Shown here piece after piece: positions 37,304 through 49,399 of a DNA stretch of 64,000 nt (position 1 is the stretch's first letter; every line of letters starts with the position of its first letter). Source of the DNA: Pseudomonas sp. B21-056 (GTDB lineage Bacteria; Pseudomonadota; Gammaproteobacteria; Pseudomonadales; Pseudomonadaceae). Below the pieces are notes generated by a model. The model was not told the DNA's origin, did no database searches, and saw only the letters and a program-made list of their open reading frames with translations. Both the position numbers and the translations under genes were made by a program. The stretch spans positions 5,642,001 to 5,706,000 of the forward strand of contig NZ_CP087203.1 of assembly GCF_026016325.1 (NCBI RefSeq), written 5' to 3'.

Positions 37304-38598
37304 GCGCGACCATGAACAAAGCGACGGTGGAGCAGGTCGAGACGCCGCCCACCGAGCGTGATCCGGCGCTGGTGGACGTCGAATACGGCTGGCATGGCAA
37401 CAACCGCGTCACCCTGCTGGAAAATGGCGAGGAATATTTCCCGCGGGTGTTCGAGGCGCTCCGTCGCGCCGAGAATGAAGTGCTCATCGAGACCTTCATT
37501 CTGTTCGAGGACAAGGTCGGCAACGAATTGCGCGATGTGCTGGTGGACGCCGCCCATCGAGGCGTGCGCGTCACCCTGAGCCTGGATGGTTTCGGTTGCG
37601 GGGAACTGACGCCGGACTTCCTCGCCTCGTTGAGCGACGCCGGCGTGCACCTGCAGATGTTCGACCCCGCGCCCCTTCACCTGGGCTTTCGCACCAACTG
37701 GTTCCGCCGCCTGCACCGTAAGGTGGTGGTGATAGACGGCGTGATTGCCTTCATCGGCGGGATCAATTTCTCCGCCGACCATCTGGGCGATTTCGGCCCC
37801 GAGGCCAAGCAGGACTATTCGGTGGAGATCAAGGGGCCAGCGGTGGTCGATATCCATCACTTCGCCTTGATACAAAGCGGTCGGCCGGCCCGGGCCAAGT
37901 ACTGGTGGCAGCGGCGCCGCAGCCGACGCAGCGATCTGGCTTTCAGCGACCATGACGGCCAGGTGCGGCTGGTCTACCGCGATAACCATGAGCATCAGAC
38001 CGACATCGAAGAGGTCTACCTGCAAGTGCTGCGCAGCGCCAAACGCCGGGTGGTCATCGCCAATGCCTATTTCTTCCCCGGCTACCGGTTGCTGCGGGAA
38101 ATCCGCAATGCGGCGCGTCGTGGCGTCGACGTGCGGCTGATCCTGCAGGGCCAGCCGGACATGATGATCGCCAAGCTTGCGGCGCGGATGCTGTATGACT
38201 ATCTGCTCAAGGCCGGGGTGATGATCCATGAATATTGCGAGCGGCCGCTGCACGGCAAGGTCGCCCTGGTGGACGAAGACTGGAGCACCGTCGGCTCGAG
38301 CAACCTCGACCCCCTGAGCCTGTCGCTGAACCTGGAAGCCAACGTGCTGATCCGCGACCGGGAGTTCAACCGCGAGCTGTTCCAGCGCCTCGATCACCTG
38401 AGCCGCGAGCACTGCACCGTCATGCCCGCCAATCACGCTCCACGGGGCCTGCTCTGGCGCATGACCATCGGTTTCATGGTGTTCCACTTCCTGCGCCACT
38501 TCCCGGCCTGGGCCGGATGGCTGCCGGCCCATAAACCGCGCCTGAAACCTTTTTCGCCGCCGACGGCGGTTCGGAGCGAATCCCATGAACCACTCTGA
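37300..38598 (+). CDS. clsB: Cardiolipin synthase B
   Basis: Phospholipase-D-superfamily enzyme making cardiolipin from phosphatidylglycerol. The protein has 432 residues with two complete HKD motifs: His139-Lys141-Asp146 ([10 protein letters not shown]) and His318-Lys320-Asp325 ([10 protein letters not shown]), followed by GGIN and GSSN. No N-terminal membrane helices, as usual for ClsB rather than ClsA. The start overlaps the ybhP stop (ATGA), and the C-terminus overlaps ybhN by 14 bp. The C-terminal hydrophobic stretch [20 protein letters not shown] may associate with the membrane. Confidence 0.95.
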   Translation: MSATMNKATVEQVETPPTERDPALVDVEYGWHGNNRVTLLENGEEYFPRVFEALRRAENEVLIETFILFEDKVGNELRDVLVDAAHRGVRVTLSLDGFGCGELTPDFLASLSDAGVHLQMFDPAPLHLGFRTNWFRRLHRKVVVIDGVIAFIGGINFSADHLGDFGPEAKQDYSVEIKGPAVVDIHHFALIQSGRPARAKYWWQRRRSRRSDLAFSDHDGQVRLVYRDNHEHQTDIEEVYLQVLRSAKRRVVIANAYFFPGYRLLREIRNAARRGVDVRLILQGQPDMMIAKLAARMLYDYLLKAGVMIHEYCERPLHGKVALVDEDWSTVGSSNLDPLSLSLNLEANVLIRDREFNRELFQRLDHLSREHCTVMPANHAPRGLLWRMTIGFMVFHFLRHFPAWAGWLPAHKPRLKPFSPPTAVRSESHEPL

Positions 38599-39586
38599 GG
38601 CGCACACTGCGTCAAGTGATACCCATGGCCGGGACGAGAGCAAGCCCAAGTCACGCTGGAGCCGCTGGAAAAGACCCCTGACCCTGGCGTTCTTCCTGCT
38701 GCTGATCGTGCTGTTCACCACCCTGGCCCGGCGCATCGACTGGTCCGAGGTGTTCGACACCCTGGCCGATTTCAAGGTGCGGACCCTGATCATTGCCGCC
38801 GCGCTGACCGTCGCCAGTTTCATCACCTATGCCTGCTTTGATCTGATCGGACGCACCTACATCCGCCAGAAACTGGGTTGGCGGCAGATCCTGCCCGTGG
38901 GTGTCATCAGCTACGCCTTCAACCTCAACCTCAGCGCCTGGGTCGGCGGCATCGCCATGCGCTACCGGCTGTATTCCCGGCTGGGGGTCAGCACCGGCAA
39001 CATCGCCAAGATCCTCGGCCTGAGCCTGGCCACGAACTGGTTCGGCTACATGACCCTGGCCGGGGTGGTGTTCAGCAGCGGCCTGGTGACGATGCCGCCG
39101 GGCTGGAAACTGAGCAGCGATGCCTTGCAAGGCGTGGGCGCGCTGTTGCTGCTGGCGAGTGCCGGGTATCTGCTGGCCTGCCGGTTTTCCAAGCGGCGTG
39201 CCTGGACGATCCGTGGCATGGAAATCAACCTGCCCTCGCTGCGCATGGCGATGCTGCAACTGGCGCTGGGGGCACTTAACTGGTCGTTGATGGCGGCGGT
39301 GATCTTTACCTTGCTGCCCAGCAAACTGGAATACCCGGTGGTGCTAGGCGTGTTGCTGATCAGCAGCATTGCCGGGGTCATCACCCATATTCCGGCAGGG
39401 CTCGGGGTACTGGAAGCGGTGTTCATCGCCCTGCTGCAACACGACGCGTCCCGGGGCAGCCTGCTGGCGGGGTTGATTGCCTATCGGGCGATCTACTTCA
39501 TCCTGCCGTTGCTGATCACGGTGGTGATGTACCTGGTGATCGAGGCGAAGGCCAAGGCGTTGCGGGTCAAGCCTGGGCTCAAGTGA
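38585..39586 (+). CDS. ybhN: YbhN family inner-membrane protein (LPG synthase TM / flippase-like)
   Basis: A 333-residue protein with about eight transmembrane helices of the UPF0104/lysylphosphatidylglycerol synthase membrane-domain family. The N-terminal 25 residues are charged and cytosolic. Conserved stretches are SAWVGGIAMRYRLYSRLG, LATNWFGYMTLAGVVF and THIPAGLGVLEAVFIALL. There is no C-terminal aminoacyl-transferase domain, so it is a lipid-handling (possible flippase) protein only. It ends the DUF72-ybhP-clsB-ybhN operon and is followed by a REP pair. Confidence 0.92.
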   Translation: MNHSEAHTASSDTHGRDESKPKSRWSRWKRPLTLAFFLLLIVLFTTLARRIDWSEVFDTLADFKVRTLIIAAALTVASFITYACFDLIGRTYIRQKLGWRQILPVGVISYAFNLNLSAWVGGIAMRYRLYSRLGVSTGNIAKILGLSLATNWFGYMTLAGVVFSSGLVTMPPGWKLSSDALQGVGALLLLASAGYLLACRFSKRRAWTIRGMEINLPSLRMAMLQLALGALNWSLMAAVIFTLLPSKLEYPVVLGVLLISSIAGVITHIPAGLGVLEAVFIALLQHDASRGSLLAGLIAYRAIYFILPLLITVVMYLVIEAKAKALRVKPGLK

Positions 39587-39606
39587 TCATTGTCTGGCCC
39601 GGCGCC

Positions 39607-39670
39607 ATCGCGAGCAGGCTCGCTCCCACACTTGATCGCGTTCCCCTGTGGGAGCGAGCCTGCTCGCGAT
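39607..39670. repeat. Type A REP pair between convergent genes, divergent orientation
   Basis: ATCGCGAGCAGGCTCGCTCC at 39607 and its inverse ending at 39670, a compact unit flanked by GGCGCC on both sides, between ybhN and the hydrolase gene. Confidence 0.92.
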
Positions 39671-39693
39671 GGCGCCCGCATAGGCACCGAAGC

Positions 39694-40452
39694 CTACCGC
39701 TCCTGAATGATGCTCAACCGCTCTCCCACCACCATTTCCGTGATCCAGTCCACCAGGATCGAGGTGTAGGCCTGCTGTGAGATGGGGTCGCTCAAGGCAT
39801 GGTCGGCGCCATCGATGATTCGATGGGTCAACGAATGGGTCTGCTGGCATGCGGCGCGGTAGCTCATGATGGTGGCATGGGGCACATGGTCGTCGGTTTC
39901 CGACTCCACCAGCAACACATCACCGGTGAACTGCGAGCAGGCGTGCAAGGCGCGGTTGGTGCCGGCGTGCACCAGGGTACTGCGATAATCCAGCAGATCG
40001 GTCTTGTCCAGGTCGCGCTTGGGCGTGTGCCATTGCTCGTCGCGGTACAGCGCCGGCACCCGCAACGCCAGCCAGCGTACCGGTCGCAGCGAAGTCAGAA
40101 TCGAGGCGAGATAACCGCCATAGCTGGTGCCCACCACCGCAATCGCCGAAGTGTCCAAGGCGGGATGGGCCAGCAGCCGGTCATAGGCCGTCAGCAAGTC
40201 TCGCAAGTTGTCTTCCCGCGTCACCCTGGACAGCGGAATGCCCGCCCCGCCGGTGTGGCCGCGCAAGTCAAAGGTCAGACACACGCAACCCAAGCCGGCG
40301 ATGCCCTTGGCCCGTTCCAGGTCACGCTCCTGGCTGCCGCCCCAGCCGTGCACGAACAACACGCCAGGGACTTTCGATTTAGGGCTCAGGAACGTCCCGT
40401 TCATGTGCTCGTCGTCGATCTCGATCTGAATGGTTTCACTTCTAGCCGTCAT
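39694..40452 (-). CDS. Alpha/beta hydrolase, dienelactone hydrolase-like
   Basis: A 252-residue cytosolic alpha/beta hydrolase. The oxyanion region is VHGWGGSQERD, nucleophile Ser110 is in GTSYGG, and the likely acid and base are Asp in ETDDHVP and His in DGADHAL. The family covers peptidases, esterases and lactone hydrolases, so the substrate is open. The start overlaps the DUF3182 stop by 11 bp, implying that the two proteins work together; this pairing is the best lead to its substrate. Confidence 0.9.
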   Translation of the reverse strand: MTARSETIQIEIDDEHMNGTFLSPKSKVPGVLFVHGWGGSQERDLERAKGIAGLGCVCLTFDLRGHTGGAGIPLSRVTREDNLRDLLTAYDRLLAHPALDTSAIAVVGTSYGGYLASILTSLRPVRWLALRVPALYRDEQWHTPKRDLDKTDLLDYRSTLVHAGTNRALHACSQFTGDVLLVESETDDHVPHATIMSYRAACQQTHSLTHRIIDGADHALSDPISQQAYTSILVDWITEMVVGERLSIIQER

Positions 40453-41551
40453 GGGAATGAACCGTTACGTATTTGAGTAGGAAATCACCGTTGTGCGCCG
40501 GGCCGCGGTACACCTCCATGGCGCCGGGAGGCAGCGGCTGGTCGATGTAGGTTTCCACCGAGGACACGCGGACCACGCTGGCCGACGGCTCCTGGACGAA
40601 TATTTGCAGCGCCGCCAGCTCCGCACTGCTGGCCCCGCCCATGCGCCAGGATTGCTCCAGCACGCCGCCACGGGGCTGGCCACCGGTATCGATGCCCTGG
40701 GCAATGTCGTAGTTGCGCCGGGACGCAAAGAAACCGGGATAGGCCTGGTTGGCGGCATCGTCGAACACCTGGGCGAGCCGCACCGCCTCGCGCATCTCAT
40801 CGGGCAGCTCAAGCCTGAGCAACTCGATGTAGCCACCCTGCACCACCAGCAGATCCGAGCCGCCATACACCTCCAGCCCTTCGCTGTCCCGGGTCAGGTG
40901 CTGCACGCCGCAATAGCTCAGGCTCTTGCCTTGGATGCAGCTCTGGCCGACGCTCTGGGTCCGGACCTCATCGAGGTTCTGCTCCAGCACCACACCGTCG
41001 CGGAACAGAGCCTGGGCACCGGGATCAGCGGCGATTTCGTCGAACTGCCCGAGGCTTTGGATGACCCGCTGGTCGCGTCCGGCACAGGCATGGATCGGCT
41101 TGAAGCGGATCGGCCCGGCGTACAGCAGATGTTCGGCGGCCTGGCGCGCATCCTGGAGGGAGAAAACACTCACGCCATCGAGCACCACGCTGCGGGCGAG
41201 CTTGGCGAACAGCGGCGACCAGCCGATGGGGGCGACGGCATGCTTATTCAGCAGACCGTGGGTGATGGCCTTGGTGCAGATGAAATCATGCTCGACATAA
41301 CCGCCCCACAGATCGTCCGCCCCCGAGACACCCATGTGCCGGGCGGCTTCCGGGCCGATCAGGGTTTGCGTGGGCAGCAGATAGAGGCCGCGCCCGGCAT
41401 GCTCCTGGCTGTCATAGCTGCCGCCGTATTCAACTCCCAGGATCTGCGCCAGCCAACGGGCCAGGGCACGATTGGTTTCCACTTCATGGAGCGGCGCGTG
41501 AGGATTGACCGAATGGGCCACTACGGTTTTGTTGCGATTGACTGGCGTCAT
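40442..41551 (-). CDS. DUF3182 family protein, possibly ATP-grasp-like
   Basis: A 369-residue cytosolic protein that I match to DUF3182. Visible features are TNRALARWLAQILGVEYGGSYD, HDFICTKAITHGLLN, IRFKPIHACAGRDQRVI, a run VVLEQNLDEVRTQSVGQ and a C-terminal HNGDFLLKYVTVHSHDG. The order of a Lys-containing strand, a Glu-rich hinge and an acidic end hints at an ATP-grasp ligase fold, but I cannot confirm the ATP-binding residues. The gene starts with a modest AAAGGG site and overlaps the hydrolase gene. Function unknown. Confidence 0.75.
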   Translation of the reverse strand: MTPVNRNKTVVAHSVNPHAPLHEVETNRALARWLAQILGVEYGGSYDSQEHAGRGLYLLPTQTLIGPEAARHMGVSGADDLWGGYVEHDFICTKAITHGLLNKHAVAPIGWSPLFAKLARSVVLDGVSVFSLQDARQAAEHLLYAGPIRFKPIHACAGRDQRVIQSLGQFDEIAADPGAQALFRDGVVLEQNLDEVRTQSVGQSCIQGKSLSYCGVQHLTRDSEGLEVYGGSDLLVVQGGYIELLRLELPDEMREAVRLAQVFDDAANQAYPGFFASRRNYDIAQGIDTGGQPRGGVLEQSWRMGGASSAELAALQIFVQEPSASVVRVSSVETYIDQPLPPGAMEVYRGPAHNGDFLLKYVTVHSHDG

Positions 41552-41746
41552 GCGTTGCCCTTTTACCTGCGCTCGATGGCTGTGGATAACAGGGTGCAGA
41601 GATCAGGCCAACGGCATGGCGAGGACTGGCGCCGAGGAAAACGGGGGATTACGGTAACGTTAGTGGCACCTGGCCTGTTTCATTCTGCACGACCCACGGC
41701 AGCGATCCCGCGAATTGCACGATAACTGGAGAAAAAACAAACTCCC

Positions 41747-41869
41747 TGTGGAGAGGGGATTTAGCGAAACGTCGCACCGCCCCGCTGGGCTGCACAGCAG
41801 CCCCTGATTTTTGGATGAGAAGTTGAGGGTCTGCTTCGCAGACCAGCGGGGATAAATCCCCTCGCCACA
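41747..41869. repeat. Type C REP inverted pair, left arm partly altered
   Basis: The right arm (GGGGATAAATCCCCTCGCCACA ending at 41869, shown in part) is intact, while the left arm from 41747 reads TGTGGAGAGGGGATTTAGCG and diverges from the first type C copy for about 20 bases. CTGGGCTGCACAGCAGCCC follows. It occupies the middle of the 330-bp gap 41552-41881 between the DUF3182 gene start and the regulator gene stop; I see nothing else definite there. Confidence 0.85.
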
Positions 41870-41881
41870 ATGATATCGCTA

Positions 41882-42874
41882 CTACTTTGAAACGCCTGGC
41901 GGACTTACCCCGAACTTTGTCCGGTAGTCACTCGGCGCCAGCCCGGTGATTTTCTTGAACGTCGCTCGAAAGGCACTCGGGTCCTGATAACCGACGGTCC
42001 AGGCGATGTGGTCAATGGTGCCATTGGTGAACTCCAGCATCTCCCGGGCCTTGCCGACTCGCAGGTGTTGGCAGTACTCGGTGGGCTTGAGCCCGGTGGC
42101 GGCGCGAAACCGGCGCTGGAAGGTACGTTCTTCCAGCCCGGCCCGTTCAGCCATCGCGCCGAGGGAAACATCCACCGCGCCGCTGCCCTGCAACCAGTGC
42201 TGGACCTTGAGAATCGCCCCGTCGCCGTGCCCGAGGATCGGCGCAAAATTGCTGCCGCACTCGCTCGCACTATCACTGTGCTCAATCACCAGGAACCGCG
42301 CCGTGCGCGTCGCGATGCTCGGGCCCAGCAAGCGGTCCACCAGTCGCAGCCCCAGCTCCGCCCAAGCCATCAGCCCGGCGGTGGTGATCAGATCGCCGTC
42401 GTCGACGATGGGTTTATCGGCTTCAAGCTTGACCGCTGGATAAAGCGCCGCAAATGCCTTGGCCGACGTCCAGTGGGTGGTGGCGCAACGCCCATCAAGC
42501 AAGCCACTTTCAGCCAACAGGATCGAGCCCACGCAAACTCCGCCCAACACGGTGCCCGCACTGTGCCGGGCTCGCAGCCAAGCCATCAGCGCTTCCGAGG
42601 ATTGGCTTTTGCTGAAGCCGGCAAGGGACGGTGGAATCAACAACGCCGCCAGCATTCCGTCCGGACCGGGTGCGCTGTCGAATACCCGCAACGGCGCCCC
42701 GCCTTCCTGTGCCTGCCAGTGACTGACCCGCAACCGCGGCAACTGCGCGCCAGCATGCTCGGTCGCGATCCGGTCCGCCACGCAGAACAGATCGGTCAAG
42801 CCATGCACCGCCGCCAATTGCGCGCCGGGATAGATCAGCACCCCCAGCTCGGCGACTGCCTGTTCCTGCGTCAT
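41882..42874 (-). CDS. GlxA-type transcriptional regulator (DJ-1/PfpI + AraC domains)
   Basis: A 330-residue regulator. The N-terminal DJ-1/PfpI-like domain (about 10-190) includes LGVLIYPGAQLAAVHGLTDLF and VLGGVCVGSILLAESGLLDGR, with the nucleophile-elbow-like Cys typical of GATase1-AraC regulators. The C-terminal AraC domain (about 225-325) has two helix-turn-helices: LGAMAERAGLEERTFQRRFR and IDHIAWTVGYQDPSAFRATF. It is divergent from the cysteine hydrolase gene across a 97-bp gap and probably controls it. Confidence 0.93.
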   Translation of the reverse strand: MTQEQAVAELGVLIYPGAQLAAVHGLTDLFCVADRIATEHAGAQLPRLRVSHWQAQEGGAPLRVFDSAPGPDGMLAALLIPPSLAGFSKSQSSEALMAWLRARHSAGTVLGGVCVGSILLAESGLLDGRCATTHWTSAKAFAALYPAVKLEADKPIVDDGDLITTAGLMAWAELGLRLVDRLLGPSIATRTARFLVIEHSDSASECGSNFAPILGHGDGAILKVQHWLQGSGAVDVSLGAMAERAGLEERTFQRRFRAATGLKPTEYCQHLRVGKAREMLEFTNGTIDHIAWTVGYQDPSAFRATFKKITGLAPSDYRTKFGVSPPGVSK

Positions 42875-42971
42875 TTGTCAGTTTTCCCCCGCCTATTGTC
42901 GTTGCGGCCAATCCTCGAACCGGCGGCAAAAGCCAATACTGGCCTCCACACCCCTTATCGAGGAAGTCTCC

Positions 42972-43526
42972 ATGTCCAAGCAAGCGCTCATCGTAGTCGA
43001 TATCCAGAACGACTACTTCCCCCAGGGAAAATGGCCACTGAGCGGTGTCGAAGCCGCTGCGGACAACGCTGCACGAATGATCGCGGCCTTCCGCCAGGCC
43101 GGGGATCAGGTGGTGCATATCCGCCACGAGTTCACGTCCGACGATGCGCCCTTCTTCGCCCCGGGCTCCGAAGGCGCGAAGCTGCATTCCAAAGTGCTCA
43201 ACCAGGCCAATGAACCCGTAGTGCTCAAGCACTTCGTCAATTCATTCCGCGAAACCGAACTGCAATCCCTCCTCGACCATCACGGCATCACCCAACTGGT
43301 CATCGTCGGCAGCATGAGCCACATGTGCATCGACGGTGTCGCCCGGGCGGCGGCGGACCTGGGCTACGAGGTCACGGTGATCCACGACGCCTGCGCGACC
43401 CTGGACCTGGAGTTCAATGGCGTCGTCGTTCCGGCAGCCCAGGTGCATGCAGCCTTCATGTCGGCGTTGGGGTTCGCCTATGCGAAGGTGGTGAGCACAG
43501 AGCAGTTTTTGGCGGCCAGCCGCTGA
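42972..43526 (+). CDS. Cysteine hydrolase, isochorismatase family
   Basis: A 184-residue cytosolic hydrolase with the complete triad Asp10 (VVDIQNDYF), Lys86 (VVLKHFVNSF) and Cys119 (GSMSHMCIDGVARAA), and the cis-peptide region before the Cys. The family includes nicotinamidases, isochorismatases and peroxyureidoacrylate-type amidases; the substrate is not assignable. The start follows GAGGAAG. The GlxA-type regulator transcribed away from it is the likely regulator and may sense the substrate. Confidence 0.93.
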   Translation: MSKQALIVVDIQNDYFPQGKWPLSGVEAAADNAARMIAAFRQAGDQVVHIRHEFTSDDAPFFAPGSEGAKLHSKVLNQANEPVVLKHFVNSFRETELQSLLDHHGITQLVIVGSMSHMCIDGVARAAADLGYEVTVIHDACATLDLEFNGVVVPAAQVHAAFMSALGFAYAKVVSTEQFLAASR

Positions 43527-43662
43527 GGCCCAGGCAAAGCAAACCGCGCTTCGAGCACCGAGGCGCGATTTTTCATTTGAAACTGACGATTGCTGATTTC
43601 CACTAGGCGTAGTTGAAGAATAACGATAAGAATGGCCGCTAAGTTTCCCAAGAGCCAGCCGC

Positions 43663-44286
43663 ATGAAACGCAAACACCCGTCGCGCCTGGTTCCGTCCCC
43701 AGTCCCGACCGATACCGTCGCCCCAACGCCCCGGCATCCCCCCACGTGGGATTACCCAAGCGAAATATCCAGCACGGGATACCTGGGTACCCTGCTGTAC
43801 GCCGTGGCGCTGTTGCTTGCCTTGCCGATCTACGGGCTGGTGGTGGTATCAGTCGAGCTGTTCTCCACCGAAGGTCTGTCGAGCGTTCATACCAGGGTGA
43901 TCGAGGATCCTCTGTTTTTGACGCTCATGTTCGTCAGCGCATTCGTGGCCATCTGCATGCTTTGCTGGCTTTCCTCCGGCCCTCAAGTGCTTGGTTTCTG
44001 CTTTGACGAACGCCAGCAACGCCTCACCTTCACCCAGCGCCGTCCAGCACGCGCGCCCACCGAAGAGTGCGTGCCCTACAGCGACATCTATTCCATCACC
44101 CCCTGCGTGGAAAACGCTAACGCCCACGCTTGTCATTTGGTGGTGTGCTTCACTGGGGACAATGGCAAGCCGATCGAGATCCGGTTCTGGATGCACATTC
44201 CAGTCAAGGACATGGCGTTTCACTCAGCCTGGTTACGGCAGTCCATTGGCGAAAAGATGCAGGAGGTCCTGGATTTGGATTTGTAA
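43663..44286 (+). CDS. Hypothetical inner-membrane protein with two transmembrane helices
   Basis: A 207-residue protein I do not recognise. A Pro-rich cytosolic N-terminus (residues 1-35) is followed by two helices (about 41-65 LLYAVALLLALPIYGLVVVS and 83-104 LTLMFVSAFVAICMLCWL) and a soluble C-terminal domain (107-207) with a beta-rich start (VLGFCFDERQQRLTFTQRRP) resembling bacterial PH-like domains. The start follows AAGAGCC at moderate spacing. Base composition is a little less GC-rich than the neighbours. It stands alone between the cysteine hydrolase and the convergent ssb. Confidence 0.75.
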   Translation: MKRKHPSRLVPSPVPTDTVAPTPRHPPTWDYPSEISSTGYLGTLLYAVALLLALPIYGLVVVSVELFSTEGLSSVHTRVIEDPLFLTLMFVSAFVAICMLCWLSSGPQVLGFCFDERQQRLTFTQRRPARAPTEECVPYSDIYSITPCVENANAHACHLVVCFTGDNGKPIEIRFWMHIPVKDMAFHSAWLRQSIGEKMQEVLDLDL

Positions 44287-44334
44287 CCGGTCTTGGATGC
44301 AGGAGCCGACCCGATCTGGCTAGCGTCGAAACAA

Positions 44335-44364
44335 AAAGCCCCAGGCACGGGGCTCTGGGGCTTT
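44335..44364 (-). terminator. Rho-independent terminator of ssb
   Basis: Stem AAAGCCCCAG (44335-44344) with CTGGGGCTTT (44355-44364) and a 10-base loop; on the minus strand it is followed by a T run, 38 bp after the ssb stop. Confidence 0.88.
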
Positions 44365-44402
44365 CGGGGCGATACAGGGCAGGCTAGGCCTGAGACGTAT
44401 CC

Positions 44403-44918
44403 TCAGAACGGAATATCGTCATCAAAGCTGTCGAAATCCGGAGCCGGTTGCGGCGCGGCCTGTTGTGGGGCCGGGCGCTCGCGTTGTGGCTGTGGCGCCG
44501 ACTGCGGACGAGGCGCCTGCTGACGCGGGGCCGACTGCTGGTAGTTGTTGCCACCCTGCTGCTGGTCACCCTGTGGACGGCCACCCAGCAGTTGCATGGT
44601 GCCTTGCATGTCGACCACGATTTCAGTGGTGTAGCGCTTGATGCCGTCTTTTTCCCACTCACGCGTCTGCAACTTGCCTTCGATGTACACCTGCGAACCC
44701 TTGCGCAGGTATTCGCCGGCGATCTCAGCCACCTTGCCGAACATCGACACGCGGTGCCATTCGGTCTTCTCGACCTTCTGGCCGGTCTGCTTGTCGGTCC
44801 ACTGTTCGCTGGTCGCCAGACTCAGGTTGGTCACGGCGTTGCCGTTAGGCAGGTAGCGAACCTCGGGATCCTGGCCGCACGTACCGACCAATATGACTTT
44901 GTTAACCCCACGGGCCAT
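44403..44918 (-). CDS. ssb: Single-stranded DNA-binding protein
   Basis: Homotetrameric OB-fold protein that coats single-stranded DNA in replication and repair. The protein has 171 residues. The OB domain (1-110) begins [23 protein letters not shown] and includes [21 protein letters not shown] Gln/Pro-rich linker leads to the conserved acidic tip [11 protein letters not shown] that recruits partner proteins. GGAGAACG precedes the start, nine bases after the transporter stop, so the two genes are co-transcribed; a terminator follows. Confidence 0.98.
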   Translation of the reverse strand: MARGVNKVILVGTCGQDPEVRYLPNGNAVTNLSLATSEQWTDKQTGQKVEKTEWHRVSMFGKVAEIAGEYLRKGSQVYIEGKLQTREWEKDGIKRYTTEIVVDMQGTMQLLGGRPQGDQQQGGNNYQQSAPRQQAPRPQSAPQPQRERPAPQQAAPQPAPDFDSFDDDIPF

Positions 44919-44927
44919 AACGTTCTC

Positions 44928-46325
44928 CTAGGCTTCGCACGCGGTCGGGGCCGGGTTGTTCACCAGGCGCTCAAGCGTCGCACGATCCAATAATTCGGTG
45001 TCCAGTTTGATATAAACGGCCGCCTCGTCGGCGACCACCACTGCATCGGTTACGCCAACGACGGCCCTGAGGCGCTCGACCAGGCCTGCTTCGCGAATGG
45101 CTTCGGGCGACAACGGCAAGCGCAGGCTCGTCACATACGGCGGTTCGCGCATGGTAACAGCAAAGACCAGCCAAAGTGCAGCCAGCGCGGCGCATCCCAG
45201 GAACACAACCGACAAACCGCCATGCTGGAACAGCCAGCCACCGAGAATTCCGCCCAACGCCGACCCCAGGAACTGGCTGGTGGAATACACCCCCATCGCC
45301 GTGCCCTTGCCGCCCGCCGGTGAAACCTTGCTGATCAGCGACGGCAGCGACGCCTCCAGCAGATTGAACGCGGTGAAAAACACCACCGTACCGATCACCA
45401 GTGCCCGCAGGCTATCGCCGAACTGCCAGAAGAATAGCTCAGTGAGCATCAGCGTCGCGACGGCGCCGAGTAAAACTCGTTTCATTTTGCGTCGCTTCTC
45501 GCCATAGATGATGAACGGGATCATGGCGAAGAACGAAATCAGCAGCGCAGTCAGATAGACCCACCAGTGCTGCTCCTTGGGCAGCCCGGCCTTCTCGACC
45601 AGCGCCAGAGGCAAAGCAACGAAGCTGGACATCAGCATGGCGTGGAGGACGAAGATGCCCAGGTCCAGGCGCAGCAGGTCCGGGTGCTTGAGCGTCGGGA
45701 TCAGCGCCTGGCGCGCCACTCCGGACTCACGGTGCTGCAACGGCCCGGTGGAGCGCGGCACCATGAACGCCACGATCAGGATCCCCACCAGCGCCATGCC
45801 ACCGGTTGCCAGGAACAGGCCCGACAAGCCAAAGGCGCGGGTCAGCAACGGGCCGACGACCATGGCGACAGCGAACGACAGGCCGATGGTCATGCCGATC
45901 ATGGCCATGGCCTTGGTCCGATGCTGTTCCCGGGTCAGGTCCGACAACAACGCCATGACAGCAGCGGAAATCGCCCCCGCGCCTTGCAGGATCCGTCCGG
46001 CGATCACGCCCCAGATCGAGTCGGCGTTGGCCGCCAGCACACTGCCGAGGGCGAAGACGATCAGTCCCAGGTAGATCACCGGACGCCGGCCGATGCGGTC
46101 GGAAATGATCCCGAACGGGATCTGGAAAATGGCCTGGGTCAGGCCATAAGCGCCAATCGCCAACCCGATCAGGGCCGGCGTAGCGCCCGCCAGGTCCATG
46201 CCATAGGTCGCCAGCACCGGCAACACCATGAACATGCCCAGCATACGGAAGGCGAACACCAGGGCCAGACCGCTTGCCGCCCGGGTCTCGCCGCCACTCA
46301 TGCGCTCGCTGTGGGGATCGTGCAT
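44928..46325 (-). CDS. MFS transporter, YajR-like with C-terminal YAM domain
   Basis: A 465-residue major facilitator transporter with twelve helices. Motif A is [10 protein letters not shown] between helices 2 and 3. After helix 12 an extra 65-residue ferredoxin-like domain (from about 400, [21 protein letters not shown] then [21 protein letters not shown]) matches the YAM domain of E. coli YajR, a proton-driven exporter of unknown substrate. It lies directly upstream of ssb and divergent from uvrA, as in P. aeruginosa PA4232-PA4234. Confidence 0.92.
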   Translation of the reverse strand: MHDPHSERMSGGETRAASGLALVFAFRMLGMFMVLPVLATYGMDLAGATPALIGLAIGAYGLTQAIFQIPFGIISDRIGRRPVIYLGLIVFALGSVLAANADSIWGVIAGRILQGAGAISAAVMALLSDLTREQHRTKAMAMIGMTIGLSFAVAMVVGPLLTRAFGLSGLFLATGGMALVGILIVAFMVPRSTGPLQHRESGVARQALIPTLKHPDLLRLDLGIFVLHAMLMSSFVALPLALVEKAGLPKEQHWWVYLTALLISFFAMIPFIIYGEKRRKMKRVLLGAVATLMLTELFFWQFGDSLRALVIGTVVFFTAFNLLEASLPSLISKVSPAGGKGTAMGVYSTSQFLGSALGGILGGWLFQHGGLSVVFLGCAALAALWLVFAVTMREPPYVTSLRLPLSPEAIREAGLVERLRAVVGVTDAVVVADEAAVYIKLDTELLDRATLERLVNNPAPTACEA

Positions 46326-46438
46326 GGAAAAACCTCATCTGAACCGGCGGCGATTCTACCAGTCCCATCGATTGAGGGGGTATATCGCGACCGTTTGACG
46401 CGCAGTCTTCATGTATGGCTGCAATCGCGCGCTCAATA

Positions 46439-46470
46439 GTGTTTATCCATCCAGTATTTGCCCGTATACT
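46439..46470 (+). promoter_or_regulatory. Weak LexA-like box and -10 element upstream of uvrA
   Basis: GTGTTTATCCATCCAG (46439-46454) has the CTG-N10-CAG spacing of a LexA box, with one mismatch in each half (CTGT to GTGT, ACAG to CCAG). It lies just before TATACT (46465-46470), a good -10 hexamer about 35 bp ahead of uvrA. The -35 is poor. SOS control of uvrA is well known in E. coli; here it is only suggested. Confidence 0.33.
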
Positions 46471-46504
46471 CCTACGTTTTCGACGCCCGCCGAGCGAGGC
46501 CATT

Positions 46505-49339
<2,835 letters not shown>

Positions 49340-49356
49340 TCCAGTCCCGAGCATGA

Positions 49357-49393
49357 AAAAGCCCCTGTCATCTCATCGATGGCAGGGGCTTTT
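49357..49393 (+). terminator. Rho-independent terminator of uvrA
   Basis: Stem AAAAGCCCCTG (49357-49367) with CAGGGGCTTTT (49383-49393), extended inside by CATC/GATG; 18 bp after the uvrA stop, and A/T runs on both sides allow function in both directions. Confidence 0.9.
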
Positions 49394-49399
49394 GCTTTC

